From positions 1-64,000 of the forward strand of contig NZ_PPPU01000014.1 of the NCBI RefSeq assembly GCF_006483455.1: a DNA stretch of 64,000 bases. The letters are read 5' to 3'. Source of the stretch: Methylomonas koyamae. Its GTDB lineage: Bacteria > Pseudomonadota > Gammaproteobacteria > Methylococcales > Methylomonadaceae. Of the stretch, positions 18,102 to 27,179 are shown piece by piece; within the stretch, counting starts at the first letter, position 1, and each line of letters begins with the position of its first letter. The position numbers were made by a program, and so were the translations under genes. The notes beneath the pieces are model-generated. The model saw nothing but the letters and a program-made list of their open reading frames with translations. It ran no database searches and was not told the DNA's origin.

Positions 18102-18908
18102 ATGCTCAGTGTTTCGCAACTGATTGCAAACGGAGAACTGGATCCCGCTTTGCAGCAAACTCAGCAACAGATTCGCCAGAATCCGGCGGACGCCAAACTG
18201 CGGGTTTTATTGTTCCAGTTGTATTGCGTATCCGGCTGGTGGGACAAGGCCCTCAACCAACTCAATGTGTTGCGCGATCTGGATGCATCGACTCTACTGA
18301 TGGTCAGCACCTACGAGCAGGTTTTACAGTGCGAGGCCTTGCGCAAGGAAGTATTTGCCGCCCGCAAGACACCTTTGGTTTTCGGCCAACCGCAGGAATG
18401 GATGGCACTGATGCTGGAAGCTTTGAAACTCGAAAGCGACGGCAATCACGCTCACGCCGCCGAATTACGCAGCCAAGCCATGCAACAGGCGCCGGCTACG
18501 CCCGGTTCCATCGACGGTACCCCGTTCGCCTGGATCGCGGATGCCGACGTCCGGCTCGGCCCTTGTCTGGAGGCCATTATCAACGGCCGTTATTATTGGA
18601 TTCCCTTCATGCAAATCAGCAAGATTCAGTTGGAACAGCCGACCGACTTGCGCGATTTGGTCTGGCTGCCTGCCCATTTCACCTGGGTTAATGGCGGCGA
18701 AGCCGAAGGCTTTATCCCGTCGCGTTACCCCGGTTCGGAACTGGCCGACGATGCGCGGATTCGCCTGTCTCGACTCACCGACTGGCAGTCGGTAGCGGCA
18801 GACGCTGCGCACGGCCTTGGCCAACGTTTATTGGCGACCGATGTCGACGATTATGCGCTGTTGGATGTGCGCAGCATCGAACTGGCCGCTGCAACGGAAC
18901 CGCAATAA
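18102..18908 (+). CDS. tagJ: T6SS accessory protein TagJ (ImpE)
   Basis: TagJ (ImpE) is an accessory protein that binds the TssB N-terminus in some systems and influences sheath turnover by ClpV. The 268-residue protein has an N-terminal TPR-like helical part (ANGELDPALQQTQQQI) and a C-terminal ImpE domain with RYYWIPFMQI, WLPAHFTW and FIPSRYPGSE. I chose ATG 18102 because GGAGAAG precedes it. Its stop overlaps the tssE start by one base (TAATG). Confidence 0.92.
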   Translation: MLSVSQLIANGELDPALQQTQQQIRQNPADAKLRVLLFQLYCVSGWWDKALNQLNVLRDLDASTLLMVSTYEQVLQCEALRKEVFAARKTPLVFGQPQEWMALMLEALKLESDGNHAHAAELRSQAMQQAPATPGSIDGTPFAWIADADVRLGPCLEAIINGRYYWIPFMQISKIQLEQPTDLRDLVWLPAHFTWVNGGEAEGFIPSRYPGSELADDARIRLSRLTDWQSVAADAAHGLGQRLLATDVDDYALLDVRSIELAAATEPQ

Positions 18909-19408
18909 TGGCCGATTTGCTTCACGCAGAGCGGTTACAGCCGTCCTTGTTGGACCGCTTGACCGACGATGCGCCGGAGAACCAAAAAGAAAGCCGGGAA
19001 CAGCGCGTCATGTCGATGCGCCAGCTCCGGCAAAGCGTACTGCGCGATTTAAGTTGGTTGCTGAACACGGCGGCCTTGGAAAGCATGATCGATCTCGGCG
19101 ACTACCCGTGCGTGGCTAATTCGGTTTTGAACTTCGGTTCGCCGGTGTTTTCCGGCGTATCGGTAACCGGAATCGATGCGAAACAGATCCAGAAAAAGGT
19201 TAAACAGGCGATAGCGAGTTTCGAACCGCGCATCTTGCCGGATTCGCTATCGGTGGAACTGGTGAAGGACAATGAGGAAATGAGCAACAAAGCCCTGTCT
19301 TTTACTATCGAAGGCGACCTGTGGGCGCAGCCCTTGCCGATTCATTTGTTTATCCGTAGCGACCTCGATCTGGAGACCGGGGAAATGAGTATTCAGGAAT
19401 TGGAATAA
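18908..19408 (+). CDS. tssE: T6SS baseplate protein TssE
   Basis: TssE is a gp25-like baseplate wedge component. The 166-residue protein shows the gp25 pattern of VLRDLSWLLNT, the EPRIL-type element FEPRILPDSL and a C-terminal strand region. The ATG overlaps the tagJ stop by one base, and tssF begins six bases after its stop, so tssE-tssF-tssG are translationally linked. Confidence 0.92.
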   Translation: MADLLHAERLQPSLLDRLTDDAPENQKESREQRVMSMRQLRQSVLRDLSWLLNTAALESMIDLGDYPCVANSVLNFGSPVFSGVSVTGIDAKQIQKKVKQAIASFEPRILPDSLSVELVKDNEEMSNKALSFTIEGDLWAQPLPIHLFIRSDLDLETGEMSIQELE

Positions 19409-19414
19409 GCGGCA

Positions 19415-21301
19415 ATGGATCCGAAACTGCTGAAATACTACAACCGCGAATTGCAATACGTGCGGGAAGTCGGGGCCGAATTCGCCGCCGAATTTCCGAA
19501 AATTGCCGGCCGCCTGGGCCTGGATACCTTCGAGTGTTCCGATCCTTACGTCGAACGGCTGTTCGAAGGCTTTGCCTTCATGGCGGCGCGGGTACAGCTT
19601 AAAGTCGACGCCGAGTTTCCGAATTTTACCCAGCAGTTATTGCAAATCGTCTATCCGCATTATTTGTCGGCGACGCCGTCGATGACGGTGGTGGAATTCA
19701 AGCCGGATCTGGCCGAGGCGGCGTTAGCGGAAGGATTGACCATTGCTAAGGATACTGTGCTGCGCAGCTTGATTGCGAAAGGCGAACAAACCGCCTGCGA
19801 ATATAGGACTTCGCAACCGGTGCAACTTTGGCCGCTGCAACTGGCGCAATTGGAATATTTGCCCAGTTTGGCGGCGATTTCCAGCAGCGGGCTGACACCG
19901 GGACGCTATCCGCCGACGGTCAAGGCCGCATTCCGCATCGTGTTGCGTACGGTCGGCGGCATTAAGTTCAGCAAGATGCCGCTGCAAAACTTGCCCTTGT
20001 TCTTGCGCGGTTCCGGCAATATTCCTTACCGCTTGTACGAGCAGTTTTTGGCCAACGCGGTGGGCTTGGCCGCAAAATTCAAAGTCGGCGCGTCCCATGG
20101 TTTCGAATACGCCAACGGCCGGGTGGCGCGTGGCATGGGCTTCAATCAGGAAGAGGCGTTGCTCAGGCAAACGCCGCGCTCGTTCGACGGTTACCGGATA
20201 TTGCAGGAATATTTCGCGTTTCCGGATCGCTACCTGTTTGTCGAGTTGGAGCGGTTGAATCAGTTGACGGCGGCCTGCGACAGCGAGGAACTGGAGCTGT
20301 TCGTGCTGTTGGACCGCAGCGATTTGCAACTGGTCAACGCGTTGGACCAGAACAATTTGGCGCTGTTTTGCGCGCCGGCTATCAATTTGTTCCCGAAGCG
20401 CGCCGACCGCATGCACGTCGACCATCGCCAGTCCGAATACCATTTGGTAGTCGACCGCAGCCGGCCGATGGATTTCGAAGTGTACAGCGTTAACGAGGTT
20501 TGCGGTTACGGAAACGACCAAGCCGGCGAGCAACCATTTCTGCCGTTCTACGGTTCCAAATCGGCGTACCAGAATCAGGCTGAAACCGCATTTTATGCGC
20601 TAAGGCGGACGAAGCGGGTGTTGTCGTCCAAACAGCGCCGCAAAGGCGTGCGTTCCAGCTACATCGGCAGCGAAGTGTTTATCGCCCTGGTCGACGCGAC
20701 CGAGGCCCCCTATTCCACCAAATTGGCGCAGTTGGGCGTCGAGACGCTCTGCACCAACCGCGATTTGCCTTTGGTCATGCCGGTTGGTTTGGGCGATACC
20801 GACTTTACGCTCCAGATCAGTGCGCCGGTCAAATCGATCCGTTGTATCGCCGGGCCAACCCGGCCGCTACCGGCAGCCTACGAGTCGGATACGGTGTGGC
20901 GCTTGATCAACCATTTGTCGCTGAATTACTTGTCCTTGATCGATAGCGACCAGAAAACCGGCGCCGCCGCATTGCGGGAATTATTGGGCCTGTATGCGGA
21001 TAGCCGCGAGCCGGCGATCAAAAAACAGATCGAGGGCGTGATTTCGGTGGGTTCCAAGAATGTAGTCAGGCGCATCGATTCCAAAGGGCCGATGGTGTTC
21101 GGCCGCGGCCTGGAAATATCGGTATTGCTCGACGAATCGGCCTTCGAAGGCGGCGGGTATTTCTTAATGGGTACCGTGCTGGAGCAGTTCTTTGCCCGTT
21201 ACGTGTCGATCAATTCCTTCGTCGAAACCGCGATTCGGACTACCGACCGCGGCGAAGTGGCCAGATGGCCGGTGAGGATGGGATGCCGCCAAACGTTTTG
21301 A
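19415..21301 (+). CDS. tssF: T6SS baseplate protein TssF
   Basis: TssF (ImpG/VasA) is the central wedge subunit of the T6SS baseplate, where it pairs with TssG. The 628-residue protein begins LKYYNRELQYVREVGAEFA and continues with DPYVERLFEGFAFMAARV, both diagnostic. The 3' end overlaps the start of tssG. Size and motif order are normal for the family. Confidence 0.96.
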   Translation: MDPKLLKYYNRELQYVREVGAEFAAEFPKIAGRLGLDTFECSDPYVERLFEGFAFMAARVQLKVDAEFPNFTQQLLQIVYPHYLSATPSMTVVEFKPDLAEAALAEGLTIAKDTVLRSLIAKGEQTACEYRTSQPVQLWPLQLAQLEYLPSLAAISSSGLTPGRYPPTVKAAFRIVLRTVGGIKFSKMPLQNLPLFLRGSGNIPYRLYEQFLANAVGLAAKFKVGASHGFEYANGRVARGMGFNQEEALLRQTPRSFDGYRILQEYFAFPDRYLFVELERLNQLTAACDSEELELFVLLDRSDLQLVNALDQNNLALFCAPAINLFPKRADRMHVDHRQSEYHLVVDRSRPMDFEVYSVNEVCGYGNDQAGEQPFLPFYGSKSAYQNQAETAFYALRRTKRVLSSKQRRKGVRSSYIGSEVFIALVDATEAPYSTKLAQLGVETLCTNRDLPLVMPVGLGDTDFTLQISAPVKSIRCIAGPTRPLPAAYESDTVWRLINHLSLNYLSLIDSDQKTGAAALRELLGLYADSREPAIKKQIEGVISVGSKNVVRRIDSKGPMVFGRGLEISVLLDESAFEGGGYFLMGTVLEQFFARYVSINSFVETAIRTTDRGEVARWPVRMGCRQTF

Positions 21302-22338
21302 TCGACGAATTGCGGCAAGCCGCGGATCGCTTCGATTTTTTCGAAGCTTTGCGTTTGATAGAAACCTTGCACCCGGACAAGCCGCGGTTGGGCGAAAGTC
21401 TGAAAGCAGGGGATGATGCGATCCGCTTGTCTCAGGAACCCGGATTGGAGTTTCCGGCGTCGGCCATCTCGGCTTACGTCGCGGAGAGTGCTAATTCGGC
21501 AAAGCCCCGGCTGGCAGTCAACTTTATGGGATTGTTCGGCCCGAACGGTCCGTTGCCCTTGCATTTGACCGAATACGCCCGGCAACGTGCGCGCCACCAT
21601 CACGACCCGACCCTGGCCCGGTTTGCCGATGTGTTTCACCATCGCATGATCAGCCTGTTTTACCGGGCTTGGGCCAATGCTCGACCGGAAGTGCATTACG
21701 ATCGGCCGCACACCGACCGCTTTGCTTTTTATGTCGGTAGCTTGGCGGGCGTTGCCGGAGAAGCTTTCCAGCAGCGGGATGCGCTGGCGGATCGGGCGAA
21801 ACTGTTTTATGCCGGCCATTTTTCCGTCCAAACCAAACATCCCGACGGATTGCGCGCCGTGATTGCCGATGTCCTGGGGCTAGGGGTGCGTATCGAGGAG
21901 TTCGTTGGCGAGTGGATGGATATCCAACCGGCCGAACAAACGCGCTTGGGTGCAAGTCCCGAAATTGCCAGCTTAGGCCAAACCGCTTTACTGGGTGCTT
22001 CGGTCTGGGGTTGTCAGCACAAATTCAAGGTCGTACTGGGGCCGATGGCGTTGGCCGATTATTTGGCATTGTTGCCGGGCGCGGTATTGTTCGAACAAGT
22101 CAAGTCCGCCGTACGGAATTACGTCGGTGATGAGTATGTGTGGGATGCCCAATTGGTATTGAAATGCGCAGAAGTACCGCCGGAAATGGCTCTGGGTGTG
22201 CCGCCGCAACAGGATAAGCGCAGTATGAACGGCTATGCCCAACTGGGCTGGAGTATGTGGCTGGGGCCGCGCAGTAGCGAATGCGACGCCGACGATTTAT
22301 TGCTCGACCCATTTATCGCCGTAGGGGCGAACTGTTAA
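21265..22338 (+). CDS. tssG: T6SS baseplate protein TssG
   Basis: TssG (ImpH/VasB) completes the TssF2-TssG wedge of the baseplate. The 357-residue frame contains the typical FDFFEALRLIE segment near the N-terminus, NFMGLFGPNGPLPLHLTEYA and RLGYAQ-like C-terminal elements (GYAQLGWSMWLG). The ATG at 21265 overlaps tssF by 37 bases. An internal ATG at 21283 is better spaced from GAGG at 21274-21277 and may be the true start. Confidence 0.94.
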   Translation: MAGEDGMPPNVLIDELRQAADRFDFFEALRLIETLHPDKPRLGESLKAGDDAIRLSQEPGLEFPASAISAYVAESANSAKPRLAVNFMGLFGPNGPLPLHLTEYARQRARHHHDPTLARFADVFHHRMISLFYRAWANARPEVHYDRPHTDRFAFYVGSLAGVAGEAFQQRDALADRAKLFYAGHFSVQTKHPDGLRAVIADVLGLGVRIEEFVGEWMDIQPAEQTRLGASPEIASLGQTALLGASVWGCQHKFKVVLGPMALADYLALLPGAVLFEQVKSAVRNYVGDEYVWDAQLVLKCAEVPPEMALGVPPQQDKRSMNGYAQLGWSMWLGPRSSECDADDLLLDPFIAVGANC

Positions 22339-22371
22339 ACCAACCTTAACTTTTGAACAGGAAATGTAGCG

Positions 22372-25065
22372 ATGGCAGAAATTAGCCGAGTCAAGCTGTT
22401 TGGGAAACTCAACCGGGTTTGTTACAAAGCCGTCGAGAGCGCGACGGTGTTCTGCAAGCTGCGGGGGAACCCCTACGTCGAATTGGTGCATTGGTTGAGC
22501 CAATTGCTGCAATTGCCCGACTCCGACCTGCATCGGGCGATCAAGCATTACGGCCTGGACATGTCGCGGATTGCGAAAGAAGTCACCGAAGCGCTGGACA
22601 AGCTGCCGCGCGGCTCGACCTCGATTTCCGATTTCTCGCCGCATATCGAAGACAGCGTCGAACGCGGCTGGGTCTACGGCACGCTGTTATTCGGCGAAAA
22701 CCAGGTACGTAGCGGCCATTTGCTGGTCGGCATGCTAAAAACCAAAGGTCTGCGCAACGAGCTGATCGGCATTTCCCGTGAATTTGAAAAACTGAAACCG
22801 GACAGCGTCTCCGACGAGCTGCCGAATGTGATTGCCGGTTCGCCGGAAGACGGCCAAACGGCAACCGACGGCAGCCATATCGCCGCGACGCCGGGCGAGG
22901 CCAGCGGTGCGATAGCGCCGGCGGCGATGGGCAAGCAGGAGGCCCTGAAACAATTCACCGTCGACCTGACCGAACAGGCCCGCCAAGGCAAGATTGATCC
23001 GATTGTCGGCCGCGACGAGGAAATCCGCCAGGTCATCGACATCCTGATGCGCCGCCGCCAGAACAATCCGATTCTGACCGGCGAGGCCGGGGTCGGCAAA
23101 ACGGCGGTCGTCGAAGGTTTTGCTTTGAAAATTGTCGCCGGCGACGTGCCGCCGTCTTTGCGCGACGTCAGTTTGCGCACCTTGGACGTCGGCTTGCTGC
23201 AGGCCGGCGCCAGCATGAAAGGCGAATTCGAAAACCGCCTGCGCCAAGTCATCGAAGAAGTCCAAGCTTCGCCGAAACCGATCATTCTGTTCATCGACGA
23301 AGCTCACACGCTGGTCGGCGCCGGCGGCGCTGCCGGCACTGGCGATGCCGCCAATCTGTTGAAGCCGGCGTTGGCGCGCGGCCAATTGCGTACCGTCGCG
23401 GCGACCACCTGGGCCGAGTATAAAAAACATATCGAAAAAGACCCGGCCTTGACCCGCCGCTTTCAAGTCGTGCAAGTCCACGAGCCGGACGAAGCCAAGG
23501 CTATCCGCATGATGCGCGGCGTGGTTTCAGTACAGGAAAAACACCATCAGGTATTGATTCTGGATGAAGCGCTGGAAGCGGCGGTGAAATTATCGCACCG
23601 CTACATTCCGGCTCGGCAACTGCCGGATAAGGCGGTCAGCCTGTTGGATACCGCTTGCGCCCGAGTCGGCGTCAGCCAGCACGCTGTGCCGGCCGAGGTC
23701 GACGACTGCCGCAAGCGTATCGAAGCGCTGGAAACCGAATTGGCGATCATCGGCCGCGAAAAAACCGTCGGTGTCGAAGTGGTTGGCCGCGAAGAGTCGG
23801 CCAACGAAAAATTGGTAGCCGAACGCGAGCGGCTGGTGGGTTTGGAGGAGCGTTGGAACGCCGAGAAAGAATTGGTCGGCAAGATTCTGGCGTTGCGCAG
23901 CAAATTGCGTTCGGCCGGACATGCGGTGGACGGTGCAGCCGAACCAACAACCGATTCGACTGACGCGCAGGAAGACCGCGATGCCTTGTTGGCCGAATTG
24001 AAAGACTTGCAAACGCAATTGCGTGAACAACAAGGCGAGTCGCCGTTGATCTTACCGACCGTCGACCATCAGGCCGTCGCCGCCGTGGTGCAGGATTGGA
24101 CCGGGATTCCGGTCGGGCGGATGGTCAAGAACGAAATCGAAACCGTGCTGAAATTGGCCGACAATCTGGAACAACGCATCATCGGCCAGCGCCATGCGTT
24201 GGAGATGATTGCCAAGCGGATTCAGACTTCGCGCGCCGGATTGGACAATCCGAACAAACCGATCGGCGTGTTCATGTTGGCCGGTACGTCCGGCGTCGGC
24301 AAGACCGAGACCGCATTGGCTTTGGCCGAAGCCTTGTACGGCGGCGAGCAGAACGTCATTACCATCAACATGAGCGAATACCAGGAAGCGCATACCGTGT
24401 CGACATTGAAAGGTGCGCCTCCCGGCTACGTCGGTTACGGCGAGGGCGGGGTGTTGACCGAAGCGGTCCGGCGCCGGCCCTACAGCGTCGTGTTGCTGGA
24501 CGAGGTCGAAAAAGCTCATCCCGACGTGCACGAAATCTTCTTCCAGGTGTTCGACAAGGGCTGGATGGAAGACGGCGAAGGCCGCGTCATCGACTTCAAA
24601 AACACGCTGATTTTATTGACCACCAACGCCGGTACCGACCTGATCGCCAATCTGTGCAAAGACCCGGATCTGATGCCGGAACCGGAAGGGATTGCCAAAG
24701 CGCTACGCGAACCGTTGCTGAAGGTGTTCCCGCCGGCGCTGCTCGGCCGTTTGGTGGTGATTCCGTACTATCCGTTAAACGACGAAATGATAGGCGCGAT
24801 CGCCCGCTTGCAATTGAACCGGATCAAAAAGCGGGTCGAAGAAACCCACAAGGTCCCGTTCAACTACGACGACGACGTGATCAAACTGATCGCCAGCCGC
24901 TGCACCGAATTGGAAAGCGGCGGCCGGATGATAGATGCGATCCTGACCAACACCGTCCTGCCGAAAATCAGCGAGGAGTTTTTGACCCGGATGATGCAGG
25001 GGACGCCGGTCGAACGAGTGAACGTGAGCGCGTCGGACGGGGATTTTAATTACGGCTTCGACTAG
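22372..25065 (+). CDS. clpV: T6SS ATPase TssH (ClpV)
   Basis: ClpV is the AAA+ unfoldase that disassembles the contracted TssBC sheath so that it can be reused. The 897-residue protein has an N-domain (1-160) and two AAA modules, with Walker A motifs GEAGVGKT (about 237) and GTSGVGKT (about 637). A ClpV-type middle region and a C-terminal small domain are also present. Walker B motifs are ILFIDEAHT and VLLDEVEKAHP. The T6SS paralogue, rather than ClpB, is indicated by the N-domain and by its position right after tssG. Confidence 0.95.
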   Translation: MAEISRVKLFGKLNRVCYKAVESATVFCKLRGNPYVELVHWLSQLLQLPDSDLHRAIKHYGLDMSRIAKEVTEALDKLPRGSTSISDFSPHIEDSVERGWVYGTLLFGENQVRSGHLLVGMLKTKGLRNELIGISREFEKLKPDSVSDELPNVIAGSPEDGQTATDGSHIAATPGEASGAIAPAAMGKQEALKQFTVDLTEQARQGKIDPIVGRDEEIRQVIDILMRRRQNNPILTGEAGVGKTAVVEGFALKIVAGDVPPSLRDVSLRTLDVGLLQAGASMKGEFENRLRQVIEEVQASPKPIILFIDEAHTLVGAGGAAGTGDAANLLKPALARGQLRTVAATTWAEYKKHIEKDPALTRRFQVVQVHEPDEAKAIRMMRGVVSVQEKHHQVLILDEALEAAVKLSHRYIPARQLPDKAVSLLDTACARVGVSQHAVPAEVDDCRKRIEALETELAIIGREKTVGVEVVGREESANEKLVAERERLVGLEERWNAEKELVGKILALRSKLRSAGHAVDGAAEPTTDSTDAQEDRDALLAELKDLQTQLREQQGESPLILPTVDHQAVAAVVQDWTGIPVGRMVKNEIETVLKLADNLEQRIIGQRHALEMIAKRIQTSRAGLDNPNKPIGVFMLAGTSGVGKTETALALAEALYGGEQNVITINMSEYQEAHTVSTLKGAPPGYVGYGEGGVLTEAVRRRPYSVVLLDEVEKAHPDVHEIFFQVFDKGWMEDGEGRVIDFKNTLILLTTNAGTDLIANLCKDPDLMPEPEGIAKALREPLLKVFPPALLGRLVVIPYYPLNDEMIGAIARLQLNRIKKRVEETHKVPFNYDDDVIKLIASRCTELESGGRMIDAILTNTVLPKISEEFLTRMMQGTPVERVNVSASDGDFNYGFD

Positions 25066-25082
25066 CGTAATCCTGCCGGACT

Positions 25083-25235
25083 GCGCCGTTCCGTAAGCGG
25101 CGCGCCTGCCAAGACCGCGCCACCAGTATCGTCAGCGTCCGGCTGAAAGACCGGCGCTTTGCCCGGGAGCTTCCGGCCCAAGCCGGTTTGCGCCCGACAG
25201 TTTACTGAAACATACGCCAGCGAGGGACCTCCCTC
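25083..25235 (+). repeat. inverted repeats after clpV
   Basis: The 214-base gap after clpV contains a GCGCCG / CGGCGC inverted repeat (25083-25088 with 25098-25103). A near-perfect palindrome, GAGGGA-CC-TCCCTC, lies at 25222-25235. Neither has a T-tract. They may separate the core T6SS genes from the cargo genes, or act as operator-like sites. Confidence 0.4.
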
Positions 25236-25279
25236 AAGGCGCGAGCTTAATACAATTCGAACACCCAGAGGAGTTCATC

Positions 25280-25702
25280 ATGGCCAAATTTGCAAAAGCG
25301 TTCCTGACGAATCACATCCGTGTTTTCACGCCGAGCGATAACAAAGAAAAGTTGATCGATGAGGCGGTCAAACGGCTTAACGATCGCAACACTCGTGTCA
25401 ATTCGACCTTGGTGGTCAGTTCAGTGGAAGAACAGCAGATCCTTGCTCATTGCGATTCGTTGGGGACCTACACCCGCGAAACCGTCGTTGAAATTGTCAA
25501 CACCGTGAGCTATGGCATCTTCGCCGACCGGCGCAACGACCAGGTTACTGTCTACAAGGACGTAAAGTTCCAGTACATATGGGGATGGTCCAGCGAATGG
25601 AATGTCCGGCAAATTTTTCACCTGGAGCGGGTTAGTACCTATACGACGATTGACAAGACCATCAAGAAGTCCTACGTCGAAGATTTTCCGGCCTTGGGGT
25701 GA
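25280..25702 (+). CDS. orphan protein in T6SS cargo region
   Basis: I do not recognise this 140-residue protein. It begins MAKFAKAFLTNHIRVFTPSD and has an alternating hydrophobic/polar pattern suggesting beta strands (VEIVNTVSYGIF, VTVYKDVKFQYIWGW). There is no signal peptide and no TM helix. AGAGGAG before the ATG is a strong ribosome binding site. It is the first gene after clpV and lies 85 bases before the next orphan gene. Possible roles are structural spike accessory, effector, immunity protein or chaperone; the sequence alone does not decide. A/T content is higher than in clpV. Confidence 0.65.
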   Translation: MAKFAKAFLTNHIRVFTPSDNKEKLIDEAVKRLNDRNTRVNSTLVVSSVEEQQILAHCDSLGTYTRETVVEIVNTVSYGIFADRRNDQVTVYKDVKFQYIWGWSSEWNVRQIFHLERVSTYTTIDKTIKKSYVEDFPALG

Positions 25703-25787
25703 AGTCCCGGTTCGGTACCGGCTTTACTTTGAGCAGACCTAAAGCAATCGCCTTTCCGTGAAACATCACTGTGCATTGAGGTAGTCC

Positions 25788-26387
25788 ATGACGCCCAGCG
25801 AATTATTGAATCTGATGGAATCTAGCATCATCAAGACCGGTTTTCTGCGTAACACCACTGTCTACGGACGCGCCGAATTGGTGGCACTATCGCCTGACCA
25901 GCAATTTAAAGGCGTCAACGACAAAGGCGCCGCCGTGCCTGTTTACAATTTGAAACAGACGGCCAACGCCATGGCGGGTTTCAAGTCGTATATCTGTGAC
26001 TACACACCGGACAAAGTGCATTATCAAATTTTGGACCAGGAAGCGGACTACTGTTTTACCGTGACCATGAACGGTTGCACCTTTGGAATTGGTTCGCAAG
26101 CGGATGACGGTAACGTGATGGTCACCCACGGCAATATGAATTCCTCCGGTCTGGGTGAAGAGTACGGCGAAGCGGTCGATTCGCTGATGGGCAGCGGCAC
26201 CTCATACATTACTCCGCACATGTATGCCCGAAAATCTGCCGACGAGACTCGAAAAAATCTGACGACGTTCGGTATCCGTATCAACGGCACCTGGAATTTT
26301 TTCTATCAGAAGTACGAAATCCTGGGCCCCGGTCAGATCAAACATCTAGGTTTATTTCCGTTTAAGACCAATATGTTGACCGGCTGA
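25788..26387 (+). CDS. orphan protein, candidate CNF-like Cys/His enzyme (possible T6SS effector)
   Basis: No family is firmly recognised for this 199-residue protein. It has no signal peptide or TM segment. The notable segment is MNGCTFGIGSQ followed by VMVTHGN, with Cys97 after a hydrophobic strand and a Gly, and His114 seventeen residues later at the end of the next strand. This order and spacing resemble the catalytic Cys-His pair of CNF1-type glutamine deamidases (CNF1 and BLF1 use Cys and His 12-15 residues apart after an SGC-type motif). That is an inference from pattern only. It lies between clpV and PAAR/vgrG, where cargo is usually found. GAGGTAG lies ahead of the ATG. Confidence 0.6.
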   Translation: MTPSELLNLMESSIIKTGFLRNTTVYGRAELVALSPDQQFKGVNDKGAAVPVYNLKQTANAMAGFKSYICDYTPDKVHYQILDQEADYCFTVTMNGCTFGIGSQADDGNVMVTHGNMNSSGLGEEYGEAVDSLMGSGTSYITPHMYARKSADETRKNLTTFGIRINGTWNFFYQKYEILGPGQIKHLGLFPFKTNMLTG

Positions 26388-26498
26388 TAGCGATTAGCAA
26401 TCGCAGCGGCAGAGGAAAAAACCGGCAATCCGGACCGCCTTTAAGCAACGAATCAACCAAGCACTCGAAAACTTTAACAATTAACCGGGGTGGATACC

Positions 26499-27179
26499 AT
26501 GTCAATGAGTAAGACACGAGTCTTGAGCACGATTTCAGGGCTGAGCGCGACAAATAAGAAGTGGGGAATCTGCGGTATCAACGCCTGCATGATGTTGCTA
26601 TTCGATTTTAGAGCCGGGCCGCGACGGCGCGAACTGATCGATCATACCCAATTCCATACGGTGTTGATTGCTATGAGCAATTGGTTGCAAAAGATTGAGC
26701 AGACCGGTGATCCGATCAAACAAAAAATCATCGACTTTGCTGCCGATTTTGGTATGCCTGACGGAAAACAGCTAGTCTGGGACTACCACAAAACCAAAGA
26801 CCAGATCACCAAGCTGTTAACCGGTGACAAATCGCAGGTGACCGAAGACAAATTGGCTGGATTGGAAATCAACCTACCGCTGCCGCCCGAAGCCATCGTG
26901 CATTTCTTGAATACAATGTATTCCGTGGACGCAGCGTTTGAAACCACGGTGAGCCAGACAGCAACCGGAATAATCGGCGTCAAGTCACCTCATGCTAAAG
27001 GTAATTCCAAATACGGCGGTCTCGGTCACTGGATTTATGGTGGACGAGGCAAATACTACACATGGGGCGATGGCTTCGATTCGATCAAAGATATTAAACC
27101 CTGGGATTTTGAAGCAATTTATCGGGTTTACTTGAAGAGTAATCAAAATGTCCGAACGACAACCCAAAAAATCGGGTAA
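26499..27179 (+). CDS. orphan protein, candidate papain-like cysteine hydrolase (possible T6SS effector)
   Basis: This 226-residue protein has no recognised family. Near the N-terminus WGICGINACMMLL places Cys25 and Cys30 at or in a predicted helix. Near the C-terminus GLGHWIYGG and YYTWGDGFD place His177 and Asp191 in predicted strands. An early helical Cys followed by a late His and Asp is the layout of papain-fold cysteine hydrolases (C39, C58 and NlpC-like groups). This is inference from pattern. There is no signal peptide. I chose ATG 26499 (GGGGTGG upstream); GTG 26490 is possible. It lies between the other orphan genes and the PAAR gene. Confidence 0.6.
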   Translation: MSMSKTRVLSTISGLSATNKKWGICGINACMMLLFDFRAGPRRRELIDHTQFHTVLIAMSNWLQKIEQTGDPIKQKIIDFAADFGMPDGKQLVWDYHKTKDQITKLLTGDKSQVTEDKLAGLEINLPLPPEAIVHFLNTMYSVDAAFETTVSQTATGIIGVKSPHAKGNSKYGGLGHWIYGGRGKYYTWGDGFDSIKDIKPWDFEAIYRVYLKSNQNVRTTTQKIG

